Source: Synergistetes bacterium HGW-Synergistetes-1 (lineage in GTDB: Bacteria; Synergistota; Synergistia; Synergistales; Synergistaceae). From it: a stretch of 64,000 nucleotides of DNA. This document shows positions 35,671-43,050 of this stretch, piece after piece; positions within the stretch are counted from its first letter, which is position 1; the number at the start of each line of letters is the position of its first letter. The stretch spans positions 124,001 to 188,000 of the forward strand of contig PGXO01000005.1 in assembly GCA_002839185.1 (NCBI GenBank), read 5' to 3'. Made by a program: the position numbers and the translations under genes. The notes under the pieces are model-generated. The model searched no databases. It saw only the letters and a list, made by a program, of their open reading frames with translations, and had not been told where the DNA came from.

Positions 35671-36537
35671 CTACTCTTCTATTACCTCTTCTTCTGCCTC
35701 AGCCTCAGCCTCAGCTTCAGCTTCAGTTTCAGCATCTCCGTTATCCTCCGCCAGGGGTACCTGTTCCGGCAATGGAAGTGTCTTCACTGCAAAGATCAGG
35801 TATCCGGTATGACCGATCATCACATCTTCGGGCCTTATGCGGTTGGGTTCGGTCTTATAGTAGCGCAGCATAAGCTCGACCACCTGGACATCAGCGAAAC
35901 CAAATTCCGAGAGTTTTACAAGGGTCTCAGATATCTGATTTGCAGTAGGGACAAGTATGCCGAGATGATTTCCGGGAGCCAGTGCTTCATATGCCTTGTC
36001 TATGTACTCCCACGGAGTCGGAATATCAAGGAAAACTGCATCGGCATCCCTCTCTTTGAACCCATCGTCAAGCGACCTGACGTTGAATTCTATCCTGTGG
36101 GCAACTCCCCATTTTTCGGCATTCTTCTTTGCAAGCGCTGAGAATTCCTCTCTCCTGTCATAAGTACAGACCTTCCCCTCGTCACCGACAAAATGGGCAA
36201 AGGTACAACAGAGGCTTCCTGAGCCTGTGCCGCATTCGACGACAGTACAGCCCGGGAAGATGTTCATGTGCTGGAGTATAAACCCCGCATCTTTAGGGAA
36301 AACTATCTGGGTCTGTCTCTTAATTCTCCTGGTGTATCCGGCCAGGGTAGGCCTTAGCAGATAATAGACCTCTCCTTTCGGAGTAACTATGCCCTCCCCG
36401 TATCCGTGCTCCATAAGCTCGGTGTGCTTGATCTGTCCGAAATGAGTCCCCTGAGACATCCCCGGTGTTACTTTTATGAGGAAATTATCTCCCTTTTTGG
36501 GGTTCCAGATAAATACCAGGTCTCCTGCCTTTATCAT
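35671..36537 (-). CDS. trmI: tRNA (adenine-58-N1)-methyltransferase TrmI family
   Basis: A 288-residue class I SAM methyltransferase. The N-terminal beta domain (DLVFIWNPKKGDNFLIKV) is followed by RQTQIVFPKDAGFILQHMNIFPGCTVVECGTGSGSLCCTFA (SAM-binding motif I), CTYDRREEF and DAVFLDIPTPWEYI. The protein methylates A58 in the T-loop of tRNA. It ends in an acidic alanine-glutamate tail encoded by six copies of a hexamer (35698-35733), which is not part of the enzyme fold. The ATG at 36537 directly abuts the transketolase TAG. Confidence 0.9.
   Translation of the reverse strand: MIKAGDLVFIWNPKKGDNFLIKVTPGMSQGTHFGQIKHTELMEHGYGEGIVTPKGEVYYLLRPTLAGYTRRIKRQTQIVFPKDAGFILQHMNIFPGCTVVECGTGSGSLCCTFAHFVGDEGKVCTYDRREEFSALAKKNAEKWGVAHRIEFNVRSLDDGFKERDADAVFLDIPTPWEYIDKAYEALAPGNHLGILVPTANQISETLVKLSEFGFADVQVVELMLRYYKTEPNRIRPEDVMIGHTGYLIFAVKTLPLPEQVPLAEDNGDAETEAEAEAEAEAEEEVIEE
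35698..35733. repeat. Six-copy hexanucleotide repeat encoding an Ala-Glu tail
   Basis: Six tandem copies of CTCAGC or near variants (CTCAGC three times, TTCAGC, TTCAGT, TTCAGC). On the minus strand they encode alternating Ala and Glu near the TrmI C-terminus. The unit is a multiple of three, so copy-number changes would alter tail length without a frameshift. Confidence 0.85.
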
Positions 36538-38472
36538 CTAGTTCAGCGTTCCTTTGACTGCAGCTGCTATATCTGCCGGAGAAAGCTTCATCTCAGCCAT
36601 GACTTCATTGCCGGGCCCTGAGCATCCATAATGGGTCACTCCCAGATTGACTATCCTGACTGCTTTTCCGGCACGGGCAAACATCATTGCCGCTATCGAG
36701 CCGATCCCTGTGTTCACATGGTGGTCTTCACATGTGATAAGGGGCTTGTCTCCCACAAGCTCTATGAGTTTCTGAGCATCCATCCCCAGCGGCGAGGCAC
36801 AGTGAAGGACTTTAACACTGACACCTTCGGCAGCAAGGAGGTCACTTGCAGCCATGGCACGGCCAGCAAAATGTCCCATTGAGAGTATCGTTGCATCTTT
36901 GCCGTCCCTGAGAACATCTATATCCCCGTAGTTAAATGTGTATCCGTCACCGTAGTAAGGAGTCCCGTCTTCTTTAAGGACGACAGAAAGTACGCTCCTT
37001 CCCATTGCAAGGCAGATGTTGCCCGGTTCTTTCAGCATCCATCTTGTAGCCCTGTCCGTCTGGTTGGGGTCGGCCGGAACTATGACCTTCCATCCAAAAG
37101 TGTTGCGGAAAAGCCCGACATAATCTATGCACTGGTGGGTCATTCCGTCTTCGCCTACATCGAGCCCTGTGTGAGTGAGAACTGTTTTTATCGAAGCCTT
37201 GTTTATGTCGTTGAGCCTCTGCTGGTTGTAGACTTCATCAGCACCAAAAACGCCAAAAGCTGCCCACAGAGAGACTGCTCCGGCAGCGGAGGCTGCTCCA
37301 GCAACTGTAGCAGTCGCGTGTTCCTGAATACCGGACTGTATAAAATTGTCAGGACATACCTTGGCAAAACCGTCTACTTTGACCGAACCGGCGAGATCGC
37401 AGTCAAAGACGATCATCGGAGTACGTCCTTCTTTTTTGTAATTCAGCTCCCCAACCTGGGCGAGTGCCTTGCCAAAGGCGCCTCTGTTGTCCTTCTTGTC
37501 CTCTTTTGTATATGTTACAGGGGTCCCTGTATCGAGATCAGGCACGCATCTTGTTACCTCACGGCCCTTTGGAAGTTCTCCCTTTCTGGCTTCGAGCGCC
37601 TTTTCAAACATCCCCATATCAGCTCCAAGTTCACTCAGAGCTGTTGCAAGATCCTCGCCCGATGCAGCCTTGCCATGATAATCAGGGATATTCTGCATAA
37701 AAGAGACCCCTTTTCCCATGACTGTCCTGCAAAGTATCACGTAACAACCCTCATGGGTCACTGCACATCTCATCGCATCGTAGATCTGCGAATAGGAGTG
37801 TCCATCGCACTCTATGACATGCCATCCGTCTGCCTTCCAAAGTGCTGGGATATTGACCGGCATTACTTCTTCGATATGTCCGCTTATCTGTATATCATTC
37901 CAGTCCACAAGCACTGTGAGGTTGTTCAGCTTTTCTTTCGCTGCTATCCTTCTTGCTTCAGATACCTGTCCTTTTACCTGTTCCCCGTCACCCATTACTA
38001 CCCAGGTCTTGGAGTTTGATCCGCGGGCTCTTGCTGCCAGCGCAAATCCGACTCCTGCTGCAAGCCCCTGTCCAAGGTTGCCTGTTCCCCAGTCGACACC
38101 GGGAACATCCCTTTCAACATGTCCCTGGAATGGACTGCAGGTACGCCTGAAGTTCGGATACATCTCCTCGGGAGAGAAAAACCCGTATGCCGCAAGCGCG
38201 GAATAAAAGCCTGCGGATGTGTGTCCGTGACTTATTACGATCCTGTCGCGTTCCATGCAGTCAGATCTGTCAGGAGAGACTTCAGCCACAGCCAGCAGTG
38301 TCATGTATATGTCCATAGAAGAGAGTGCTCCGCCCGGGTGTCCGCTTTTTGCGGCTGAGGTCGCTATTACCGACCACACTCTGCCTTTTCGCGCTCTTTC
38401 CTTAAGTTCCGCTGTCATTTCCGGGCTGACCTTTGCAGCCCTGAAGCCTTTCATTTCAGTCGTTGGGTCCAT
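36538..38472 (-). CDS. tkt: Transketolase
   Basis: A full-length 644-residue transketolase of the pentose phosphate pathway, carrying both halves on one chain. Seen are SAAKSGHPGGALSSMDIYM, ISHGHTSAGFYSALAAYG, VMGDGEQVKGQVSEARRIA then LTVLVDWNDIQ (thiamine diphosphate motif GDG...N), and in the pyrimidine domain FIQSGIQEHATATVAGAASAAG. The ATG at 38472 follows GAGAGGAGTTATTAAGAA. It heads a five-gene minus-strand operon (tkt-trmI-queH-hypE-like-pepP) and is divergent from etfB. Confidence 0.93.
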   Translation of the reverse strand: MDPTTEMKGFRAAKVSPEMTAELKERARKGRVWSVIATSAAKSGHPGGALSSMDIYMTLLAVAEVSPDRSDCMERDRIVISHGHTSAGFYSALAAYGFFSPEEMYPNFRRTCSPFQGHVERDVPGVDWGTGNLGQGLAAGVGFALAARARGSNSKTWVVMGDGEQVKGQVSEARRIAAKEKLNNLTVLVDWNDIQISGHIEEVMPVNIPALWKADGWHVIECDGHSYSQIYDAMRCAVTHEGCYVILCRTVMGKGVSFMQNIPDYHGKAASGEDLATALSELGADMGMFEKALEARKGELPKGREVTRCVPDLDTGTPVTYTKEDKKDNRGAFGKALAQVGELNYKKEGRTPMIVFDCDLAGSVKVDGFAKVCPDNFIQSGIQEHATATVAGAASAAGAVSLWAAFGVFGADEVYNQQRLNDINKASIKTVLTHTGLDVGEDGMTHQCIDYVGLFRNTFGWKVIVPADPNQTDRATRWMLKEPGNICLAMGRSVLSVVLKEDGTPYYGDGYTFNYGDIDVLRDGKDATILSMGHFAGRAMAASDLLAAEGVSVKVLHCASPLGMDAQKLIELVGDKPLITCEDHHVNTGIGSIAAMMFARAGKAVRIVNLGVTHYGCSGPGNEVMAEMKLSPADIAAAVKGTLN

Positions 38473-38550
38473 TTCTTAATAACTCCTCTCAAAAAACAGA
38501 AAAATTGGTCAAAACACAGACAGGTCAATTGTAACCTTAATATGGAAAAT

Positions 38551-38579
38551 TTGGAAAAATATTTTTGATAGTTTATAAT
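38551..38579 (+). promoter_or_regulatory. Probable sigma-70-type promoter of etfB-etfA-glcD
   Basis: TTGGAA (38551-38556) and TATAAT (38574-38579) are separated by 17 bp, so transcription would start near 38586, about 62 bases before the etfB start codon. Confidence 0.55.
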
Positions 38580-38647
38580 AGCGAATCGCTTTATACTTAT
38601 CTGCGGTCTCACTCAATCGTCCAAAATGCATGGCAGGAGGAATCAAC

Positions 38648-39460
38648 TTGCGTATAGCTGTACTGGTAAAACAGGTCCCGGCAGTCGATAATGTCAAAAT
38701 TGATGAAAACACAGGAACAATGGTCAGAGAGGGAGTGGAGGCTGAACTCAATCCGCTCGATCTCCATGCTGTAGAAGCTGCTGTAAGGATAAAGGAGAGC
38801 ATGCCGGAAGGATCTGTTGAAATAACAGCCATTACCATGGGACCTCCTCAGGCAAAAGCATCTGCCGCATACGCTGTCTCTATGGGATGCAACAGAGGTG
38901 TGCTTGTTTCTGATAAAAAGTTTGGCGGATCTGACACCCTGGCCACAGCCAGAACTCTGGCTAAAGCGATCGAAAAACTTGGCCCTTTTGACATTATCCT
39001 GGCAGGCGAAAGAGCGACAGACGGAGAAACAGGACAGGTCGGACCTGCTTCCGCAGAATTCCTCAACATACCGGCGCTTACTTATGTGAGTTCGATAGAT
39101 GAACTTAATGATGAATATATAGAAGTCACCAGGTCAATAGAAGGAGGCCATGAGAAGCTGAGAGCTCCGCTTCCCTCAATGGTCATCCCTGTCAAGGAAA
39201 TGAACATTCCGAGACTCTGTACTCTCGGCGGGAAACTGCGCGCAAAAAAAGCAGAGATACCGCTCCTGAATGCGGATGACCTTGATCTTGACGAGAATTC
39301 AACAGGCTTGAAAGGCTCCGCTACGTGGGTCATAAACGTAACATATCCGCAGATGACAAGGCAGGGTAGAAAGATCACTTCTTCCGGAAGGTTGGAAGAG
39401 ACTCTTAATACGATCTTAAACTTTCTTGATGAGAAAAATTGTCTGGGGGAATCAAAATGA
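38648..39460 (+). CDS. etfB: Electron transfer flavoprotein beta subunit
   Basis: A 270-residue EtfB opening RIAVLVKQVPAVDNVKIDENTG, with LNPLDLHAVEAAVRIKE, ITMGPPQA and LAGERATDGETGQVGPASAEFL. I chose the TTG at 38648, preceded seven bases earlier by AGGAGG; the ATG at 38630 would put that site inside the coding sequence and has none of its own. Its TGA overlaps the etfA ATG (ATGA). With EtfA and the GlcD-like dehydrogenase downstream it forms a flavin-based electron-transfer module for 2-hydroxyacid oxidation. Confidence 0.93.
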   Translation: MRIAVLVKQVPAVDNVKIDENTGTMVREGVEAELNPLDLHAVEAAVRIKESMPEGSVEITAITMGPPQAKASAAYAVSMGCNRGVLVSDKKFGGSDTLATARTLAKAIEKLGPFDIILAGERATDGETGQVGPASAEFLNIPALTYVSSIDELNDEYIEVTRSIEGGHEKLRAPLPSMVIPVKEMNIPRLCTLGGKLRAKKAEIPLLNADDLDLDENSTGLKGSATWVINVTYPQMTRQGRKITSSGRLEETLNTILNFLDEKNCLGESK

Positions 39461-40458
39461 ACGTCAATAAAAATGAGGTATGGACACTTGCAGAGGTCAG
39501 GGGCAAAGAGATCCATCCTGTTTCCAGAGAACTTCTCGCATGGGGAAGGGAACTTGCCGACTCAATGGGCGCTCCTCTTGCAAGCATACTTATCGGATGT
39601 GGCGTCTCTCCAAAGGCAGAAGAACTTTTTCCTTACGGAGCTGACAAGGTATATGTAATAGACGACCCGTCACTTGAAAATTTTCTCTGTGACTCTCAGG
39701 TAAACATCCTTGAGGACCTTATCAACAGATTCAGACCGTCCATCCTGATAGCCTCCGCAACAACACAGGGGAGGACCGTTATGCCGATGCTCAGTGCCAG
39801 GATAGGCTGCGGGCTTACTGCTGACTGCACTGAACTGTCCATAGACCCCGGATCAGGTAAACTTATCCAGACAAGGCCTGCTATCGGAGGCAACGTTATG
39901 GCAGACATAAAGACAAGAGGACGTGATCCTCAGATGTGCACTGTGAGGCCGAAGTCAAAAAGACCTCTCTGTCCTGACATTACACGCAAGGGGGAACTGA
40001 TCAACGTCTCTCCTTCAACAAACTTGCTGGCATCCGCGCTGACATACCTGGGATTCACTCCTGAGACGTCAATAGGCCTCCCTATCCAGGAAGCAGAGAT
40101 CATAATTTCCGGCGGCAAGGGAATGAAAAACTCCAAAAATTTTGCAAAGCTTGAAGAACTTGCAAGACTGCTGGGAGGAACAGTGGGGGCTTCGCGTATG
40201 GCGGTAGATCTGGGCTGGGCTCCCTATTCAGCTCAGGTGGGACTAAGCGGCAAGTCTGTTACTCCAAGGCTTTACCTGGCATTTGGCATATCCGGTGCCG
40301 TCCAGCATATCGCAGGCATGTCAGGAGCTGAAACAATAATTGCAGTGAACCATGACCCCGAGGCACCGATCTTCAGGGTGGCAGACCTGAGCATCCAGGG
40401 CGACGCATTGGAGATCCTTGACGGACTTATTGAATCACTAAAGAAAAGGCAGTCATAG
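39457..40458 (+). CDS. etfA: Electron transfer flavoprotein alpha subunit
   Basis: A 333-residue EtfA. The N-terminal part (VWTLAEVRGKEIHPVSRELL) is followed by TTQGRTVMPMLSARIGCGLTADCT and the FAD domain, with ISGGKGMKNSKNFAKLEELA, GASRMAVDLGWAPYSAQVGLSGK and YLAFGISGAVQHIAGMSGAETIIAVNHDPEAPIF. There is no N-terminal ferredoxin-type cysteine cluster, unlike LctC of Acetobacterium. The ATG at 39457 overlaps the etfB stop, with GGGGGA just upstream. Confidence 0.93.
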   Translation: MNVNKNEVWTLAEVRGKEIHPVSRELLAWGRELADSMGAPLASILIGCGVSPKAEELFPYGADKVYVIDDPSLENFLCDSQVNILEDLINRFRPSILIASATTQGRTVMPMLSARIGCGLTADCTELSIDPGSGKLIQTRPAIGGNVMADIKTRGRDPQMCTVRPKSKRPLCPDITRKGELINVSPSTNLLASALTYLGFTPETSIGLPIQEAEIIISGGKGMKNSKNFAKLEELARLLGGTVGASRMAVDLGWAPYSAQVGLSGKSVTPRLYLAFGISGAVQHIAGMSGAETIIAVNHDPEAPIFRVADLSIQGDALEILDGLIESLKKRQS

Positions 40459-40460
40459 AA

Positions 40461-41894
40461 ATGGATGTATATGGCAGGCTGACAAAGGATATAGAAAAGG
40501 AACTGGCCTCAGTACTAGGCAGCGGGGGCATCATAACAGAAGACAGTGATGTCCTGGAAAACTATTCATGGGATCAGGCCGGCAGGATCTGGGGACACAT
40601 GCCTGATGCTGTCGTCCGACCTGAAAACACTGAACAGGTAAGCTCCGTAATGAAGATCGCATCCCGTTACAGGATACCTGTGACTCCAAGAGGAGCAGGT
40701 AGCGGACTGAATGGTGGTGCCGTCCCTCTTGCAGGAGGAATAGTAATGTCCCTTGAAAGGATGAATTCTATCCTTGAGATCGACCCTCTCAACCGTGTAG
40801 CAGTTGTGGAACCCGGCGTAGTCACGAACGACCTCTGCAGGGCCGCCGCTGAAAAGGGTTTTCTTTATGCAGGATATCCTATGAGCACAGAGACAAGCTT
40901 CATAGGAGGAAACTTCGCAACTAACGCCGGAGGCGGCAAGGTCGTGAGGTACGGCAGTACAAGAAGACACATACTGGGAGCAGAAGCCGTCCTTCCCTCC
41001 GGAGAGGTCATAAATCTCGGAGGCCGCTTCAGAAAAGATACATGGGGATACAACCTCCTTCAGCTGCTCATTGGGAGCGAAGGAACACTGGCAATAGTTT
41101 CAAAACTGATAGTTAATCTTGAACCCAAACCGGGAAAGACAGTAAATCTCCTTGCATGCTACCCGGACATAGAGACTTTGGTAGATAGCGTTTCAAAGGT
41201 AATAAGCTCGGGCAAGAAAATAATTTCCTGTGAATTCATGGACAGGAATCTTGTGAGATACACTACCGAGTATCTTGGGTGCAGACTGCCTGAACAGGAC
41301 AGAAGCGAAGGTTACCTGATAGTGCAGATCGAGGCTGATAACGAAGAACAGCTTGAAGAAAGCTACGAAGTCGTTGGCAAGATCTGCATGTCCTGCGGCG
41401 CTTTCGAAGTTTTTGTAGCAGAGAGCAGGACAGATTCCGCGGCTATGTGGAACGTAAGGCAGAACGGCCTCGAGGGCATGAGAGCCAAAGATCCCTATGC
41501 CTGTAGCTCGGGAGACCTGATGGTGCCGCTCTCGGCTGTTCCTGAGATGTTGAAGAGGATAAGCTCCGCCGGCAGTAAGTGGGGCCTTGAAATGGGCATA
41601 ATAGCTCACATCGGCGACGGGAATATCCATCCTATACCTATAAAGCCTGAAGGGATGTCACCTGAAAGATGGGCCGTATACTCGGAGGAATTTTTTGAGG
41701 AACTTATCAAAGAGGCTATCAGCCTTGGAGGCGTAGGCAGCGGAGAACACGGAGTTGGACATGTAAAACAGCATATAATCATCCAGAGCAAAACTCCCGC
41801 GGAACTTGAGTTATTAAGAGGTATCAAACGTTCATTTGATCCTCTCAACATATTGAACCCGGGAAAGATGTTTTTCCCTCTGGAAAATCAATAA
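40461..41894 (+). CDS. GlcD-like FAD-binding 2-hydroxyacid (lactate/glycolate) dehydrogenase
   Basis: A 477-residue FAD-linked oxidoreductase of the GlcD/LctD type. The PCMH FAD domain contains VTPRGAGSGLNGGAVPLAGGIVMSLERMN and YPMSTETSFIGGNFATNAGGGKVVRYG; the C-terminal domain has IAHIGDGNIHPIPIKPE and GSGEHGVGHVKQ and ends with FDPLNILNPGKMFF. The substrate is probably D-lactate, glycolate or another 2-hydroxyacid. It begins 2 bp after etfA. By analogy with LctBCD the three proteins could oxidise lactate with NAD+ by flavin-based electron confurcation, but the partner ferredoxin and substrate are inferred. Confidence 0.9.
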   Translation: MDVYGRLTKDIEKELASVLGSGGIITEDSDVLENYSWDQAGRIWGHMPDAVVRPENTEQVSSVMKIASRYRIPVTPRGAGSGLNGGAVPLAGGIVMSLERMNSILEIDPLNRVAVVEPGVVTNDLCRAAAEKGFLYAGYPMSTETSFIGGNFATNAGGGKVVRYGSTRRHILGAEAVLPSGEVINLGGRFRKDTWGYNLLQLLIGSEGTLAIVSKLIVNLEPKPGKTVNLLACYPDIETLVDSVSKVISSGKKIISCEFMDRNLVRYTTEYLGCRLPEQDRSEGYLIVQIEADNEEQLEESYEVVGKICMSCGAFEVFVAESRTDSAAMWNVRQNGLEGMRAKDPYACSSGDLMVPLSAVPEMLKRISSAGSKWGLEMGIIAHIGDGNIHPIPIKPEGMSPERWAVYSEEFFEELIKEAISLGGVGSGEHGVGHVKQHIIIQSKTPAELELLRGIKRSFDPLNILNPGKMFFPLENQ

Positions 41895-41910
41895 AAATCA
41901 ATAAAATTAG

Positions 41911-41939
41911 TTGACATTTATCGAACATCAATATAGAAT
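41911..41939 (+). promoter_or_regulatory. Sigma-70-type promoter of the leader peptide-metQ unit
   Basis: A perfect TTGACA (41911-41916) and TAGAAT (41934-41939) are separated by 17 bp, giving a start near 41946. It lies just after the glcD-like stop, so the leader and metQ have their own transcript. Confidence 0.7.
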
Positions 41940-41984
41940 TTCCGCAATTTAATAATTTCCCGACTGAGGAAAGGAGGAAGCGCG

Positions 41985-42068
41985 ATGCAGCATAATACCC
42001 TATTCGGAATAATGTGCATGATGATGTGCGGCATGGGCGGATCCTCTCCTGAAATGGTCGGCGCTTAG
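41985..42068 (+). CDS. 27-residue Met-rich leader peptide upstream of metQ
   Basis: A short reading frame with AAGGAGG seven bases before its ATG, encoding MQHNTLFGIMCMMMCGMGG followed by SSPEMVGA and TAG. Seven of 27 residues are Met, with MCMMMCGM concentrated at codons 10-17, plus two Cys. It sits between the promoter at 41911 and a strong terminator at 42086 that precedes a methionine-binding-protein gene. This is the layout of a leader peptide in ribosome-mediated attenuation, with Met (possibly also Cys) as the sensed residue. Alternatively it is a small functional peptide. The strong ribosome-binding site supports translation, and function is inference. Confidence 0.65.
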   Translation: MQHNTLFGIMCMMMCGMGGSSPEMVGA

Positions 42069-42085
42069 CCAGCTCTTGCCATATC

Positions 42086-42124
42086 AGGGCCGGACCCGCT
42101 AGGGTTCGGCCCTTTTCTTTTTTT
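42086..42124 (+). terminator. Strong terminator between leader ORF and metQ (candidate attenuator)
   Basis: AGGGCCGGACCC (42086-42097) pairs over 12 bp, including one G-U, with GGGTTCGGCCCT (42102-42113) around a GCTA loop and is followed by TTTCTTTTTTT. It lies before metQ and within its transcript, so metQ expression needs readthrough or antitermination. GGTCGGC at 42056-42062, at the end of the leader ORF, can pair with GCC-GACC of the 5' arm (42089-42096, one bulged base), giving a possible antiterminator. Confidence 0.88.
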
Positions 42125-42158
42125 AAATGGAATACAAATCACGAGGAGGAAGAAAGAA

Positions 42159-42944
42159 ATGAAGAAAGCATTGATCATCGCATTAATCGCAGCAATATTG
42201 ATACCAACAGCCTGTTTTGCAGCCGACAAAAAAATCGTACTCGGAGTAACGCCATTTCCGGCCAAAGACATCGCCGCAGTAGCAAAAGAAGTACTGAAAA
42301 AAGATGGATACGAGCTGGTGATCAAAGAATTCACCGACTTTGTCCAGCCAAACTATGCCCTTCAGGACAAAGACCTCGATGCCAATTTTTTCCAGCACGT
42401 CCCCTATCTTGACAACATGAAAAAGGAAAAGAAGCTTGACATAGTCCCCCTCGTGAAGGTGCACCTGCTTCCCATAGGCATATATTCACAGAAGATAAAA
42501 TCACTTAAGGACGTCAAAAAGGGAGCAGTAGTGGCTGTGCCGAACGATCCAACGAACGGGTTCCGCGCATACAAACTTCTTGAGCGTGAGGGACTCCTGA
42601 AAATGGACCCATCGAAAAAGGACCTGACGGCCAGGGATATAATCGATAACCCCAAATCTCTGAAGATAATTGAGCTTGAGGCGCCGCAGCTTCCCCGGAG
42701 CCTTCCCGATACAACGATATCGGTGATCACAATGAATTTTGCCGTTGATGCCGGGCTCAACCCGACAAAAGAGGCCTTGGCGCTTGAGGATAAGAATTCA
42801 CCATATGCAGTGGTCCTGGCGGTAAGGAGCGGAGACAAGGATACTCCGGCTATAAAAGCCCTTTCCAAAGCCCTCAATTCTCCGGAGGTCAAAAAATACA
42901 TAACAGAAGTTCTTTCTCCAAAGGGCGTCGTACCGGCTTTCTAA
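42159..42944 (+). CDS. metQ: MetQ/NlpA-family methionine ABC transporter substrate-binding protein
   Basis: A 261-residue exported binding protein. The signal peptide MKKALIIALIAAILIPTACFA ends in TAC-FAA, which could be a degenerate lipobox or a signal peptidase I site. The mature part has IVLGVTPFPAKDI, YALQDKDLDANFFQHVPYLDNM, AVPNDPTNGFRAYKLLEREGLL and ELEAPQLPRSLPD, all typical of MetQ. The ATG follows CGAGGAGG. No metN or metI lies in the window, so it is an orphan here. The ligand is probably D/L-methionine, although other NlpA-family ligands are possible. Confidence 0.92.
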   Translation: MKKALIIALIAAILIPTACFAADKKIVLGVTPFPAKDIAAVAKEVLKKDGYELVIKEFTDFVQPNYALQDKDLDANFFQHVPYLDNMKKEKKLDIVPLVKVHLLPIGIYSQKIKSLKDVKKGAVVAVPNDPTNGFRAYKLLEREGLLKMDPSKKDLTARDIIDNPKSLKIIELEAPQLPRSLPDTTISVITMNFAVDAGLNPTKEALALEDKNSPYAVVLAVRSGDKDTPAIKALSKALNSPEVKKYITEVLSPKGVVPAF

Positions 42945-42973
42945 AAACGATTGCTGAAAATATTTTAAGACAA

Positions 42974-43018
42974 AATATTGCCGGGATGTGCAAGTTCGCA
43001 TCCCGGCAATATTGTTTT
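42974..43018 (+). terminator. Terminator after metQ
   Basis: AATATTGCCGGGATG (42974-42988) pairs perfectly with CATCCCGGCAATATT (42999-43013) and is followed by GTTTTAC. It ends the metQ transcript and, being symmetrical, may also stop the grd operon transcript that ends at 43051 on the minus strand. Confidence 0.8.
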
Positions 43019-43050
43019 ACTATTTTTTGTTTTTTTAAGAGGTAAAGATG

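Noticed and set aside
37135-38019. A 294-codon plus-strand frame inside tkt
   Set aside because: Fully antisense to transketolase; no ribosome-binding site or recognisable domain.
41940-42158. A SAM riboswitch or T-box upstream of metQ
   Set aside because: I see none of the conserved SAM aptamer blocks and no T-box sequence; the leader ORF and terminator explain the space.
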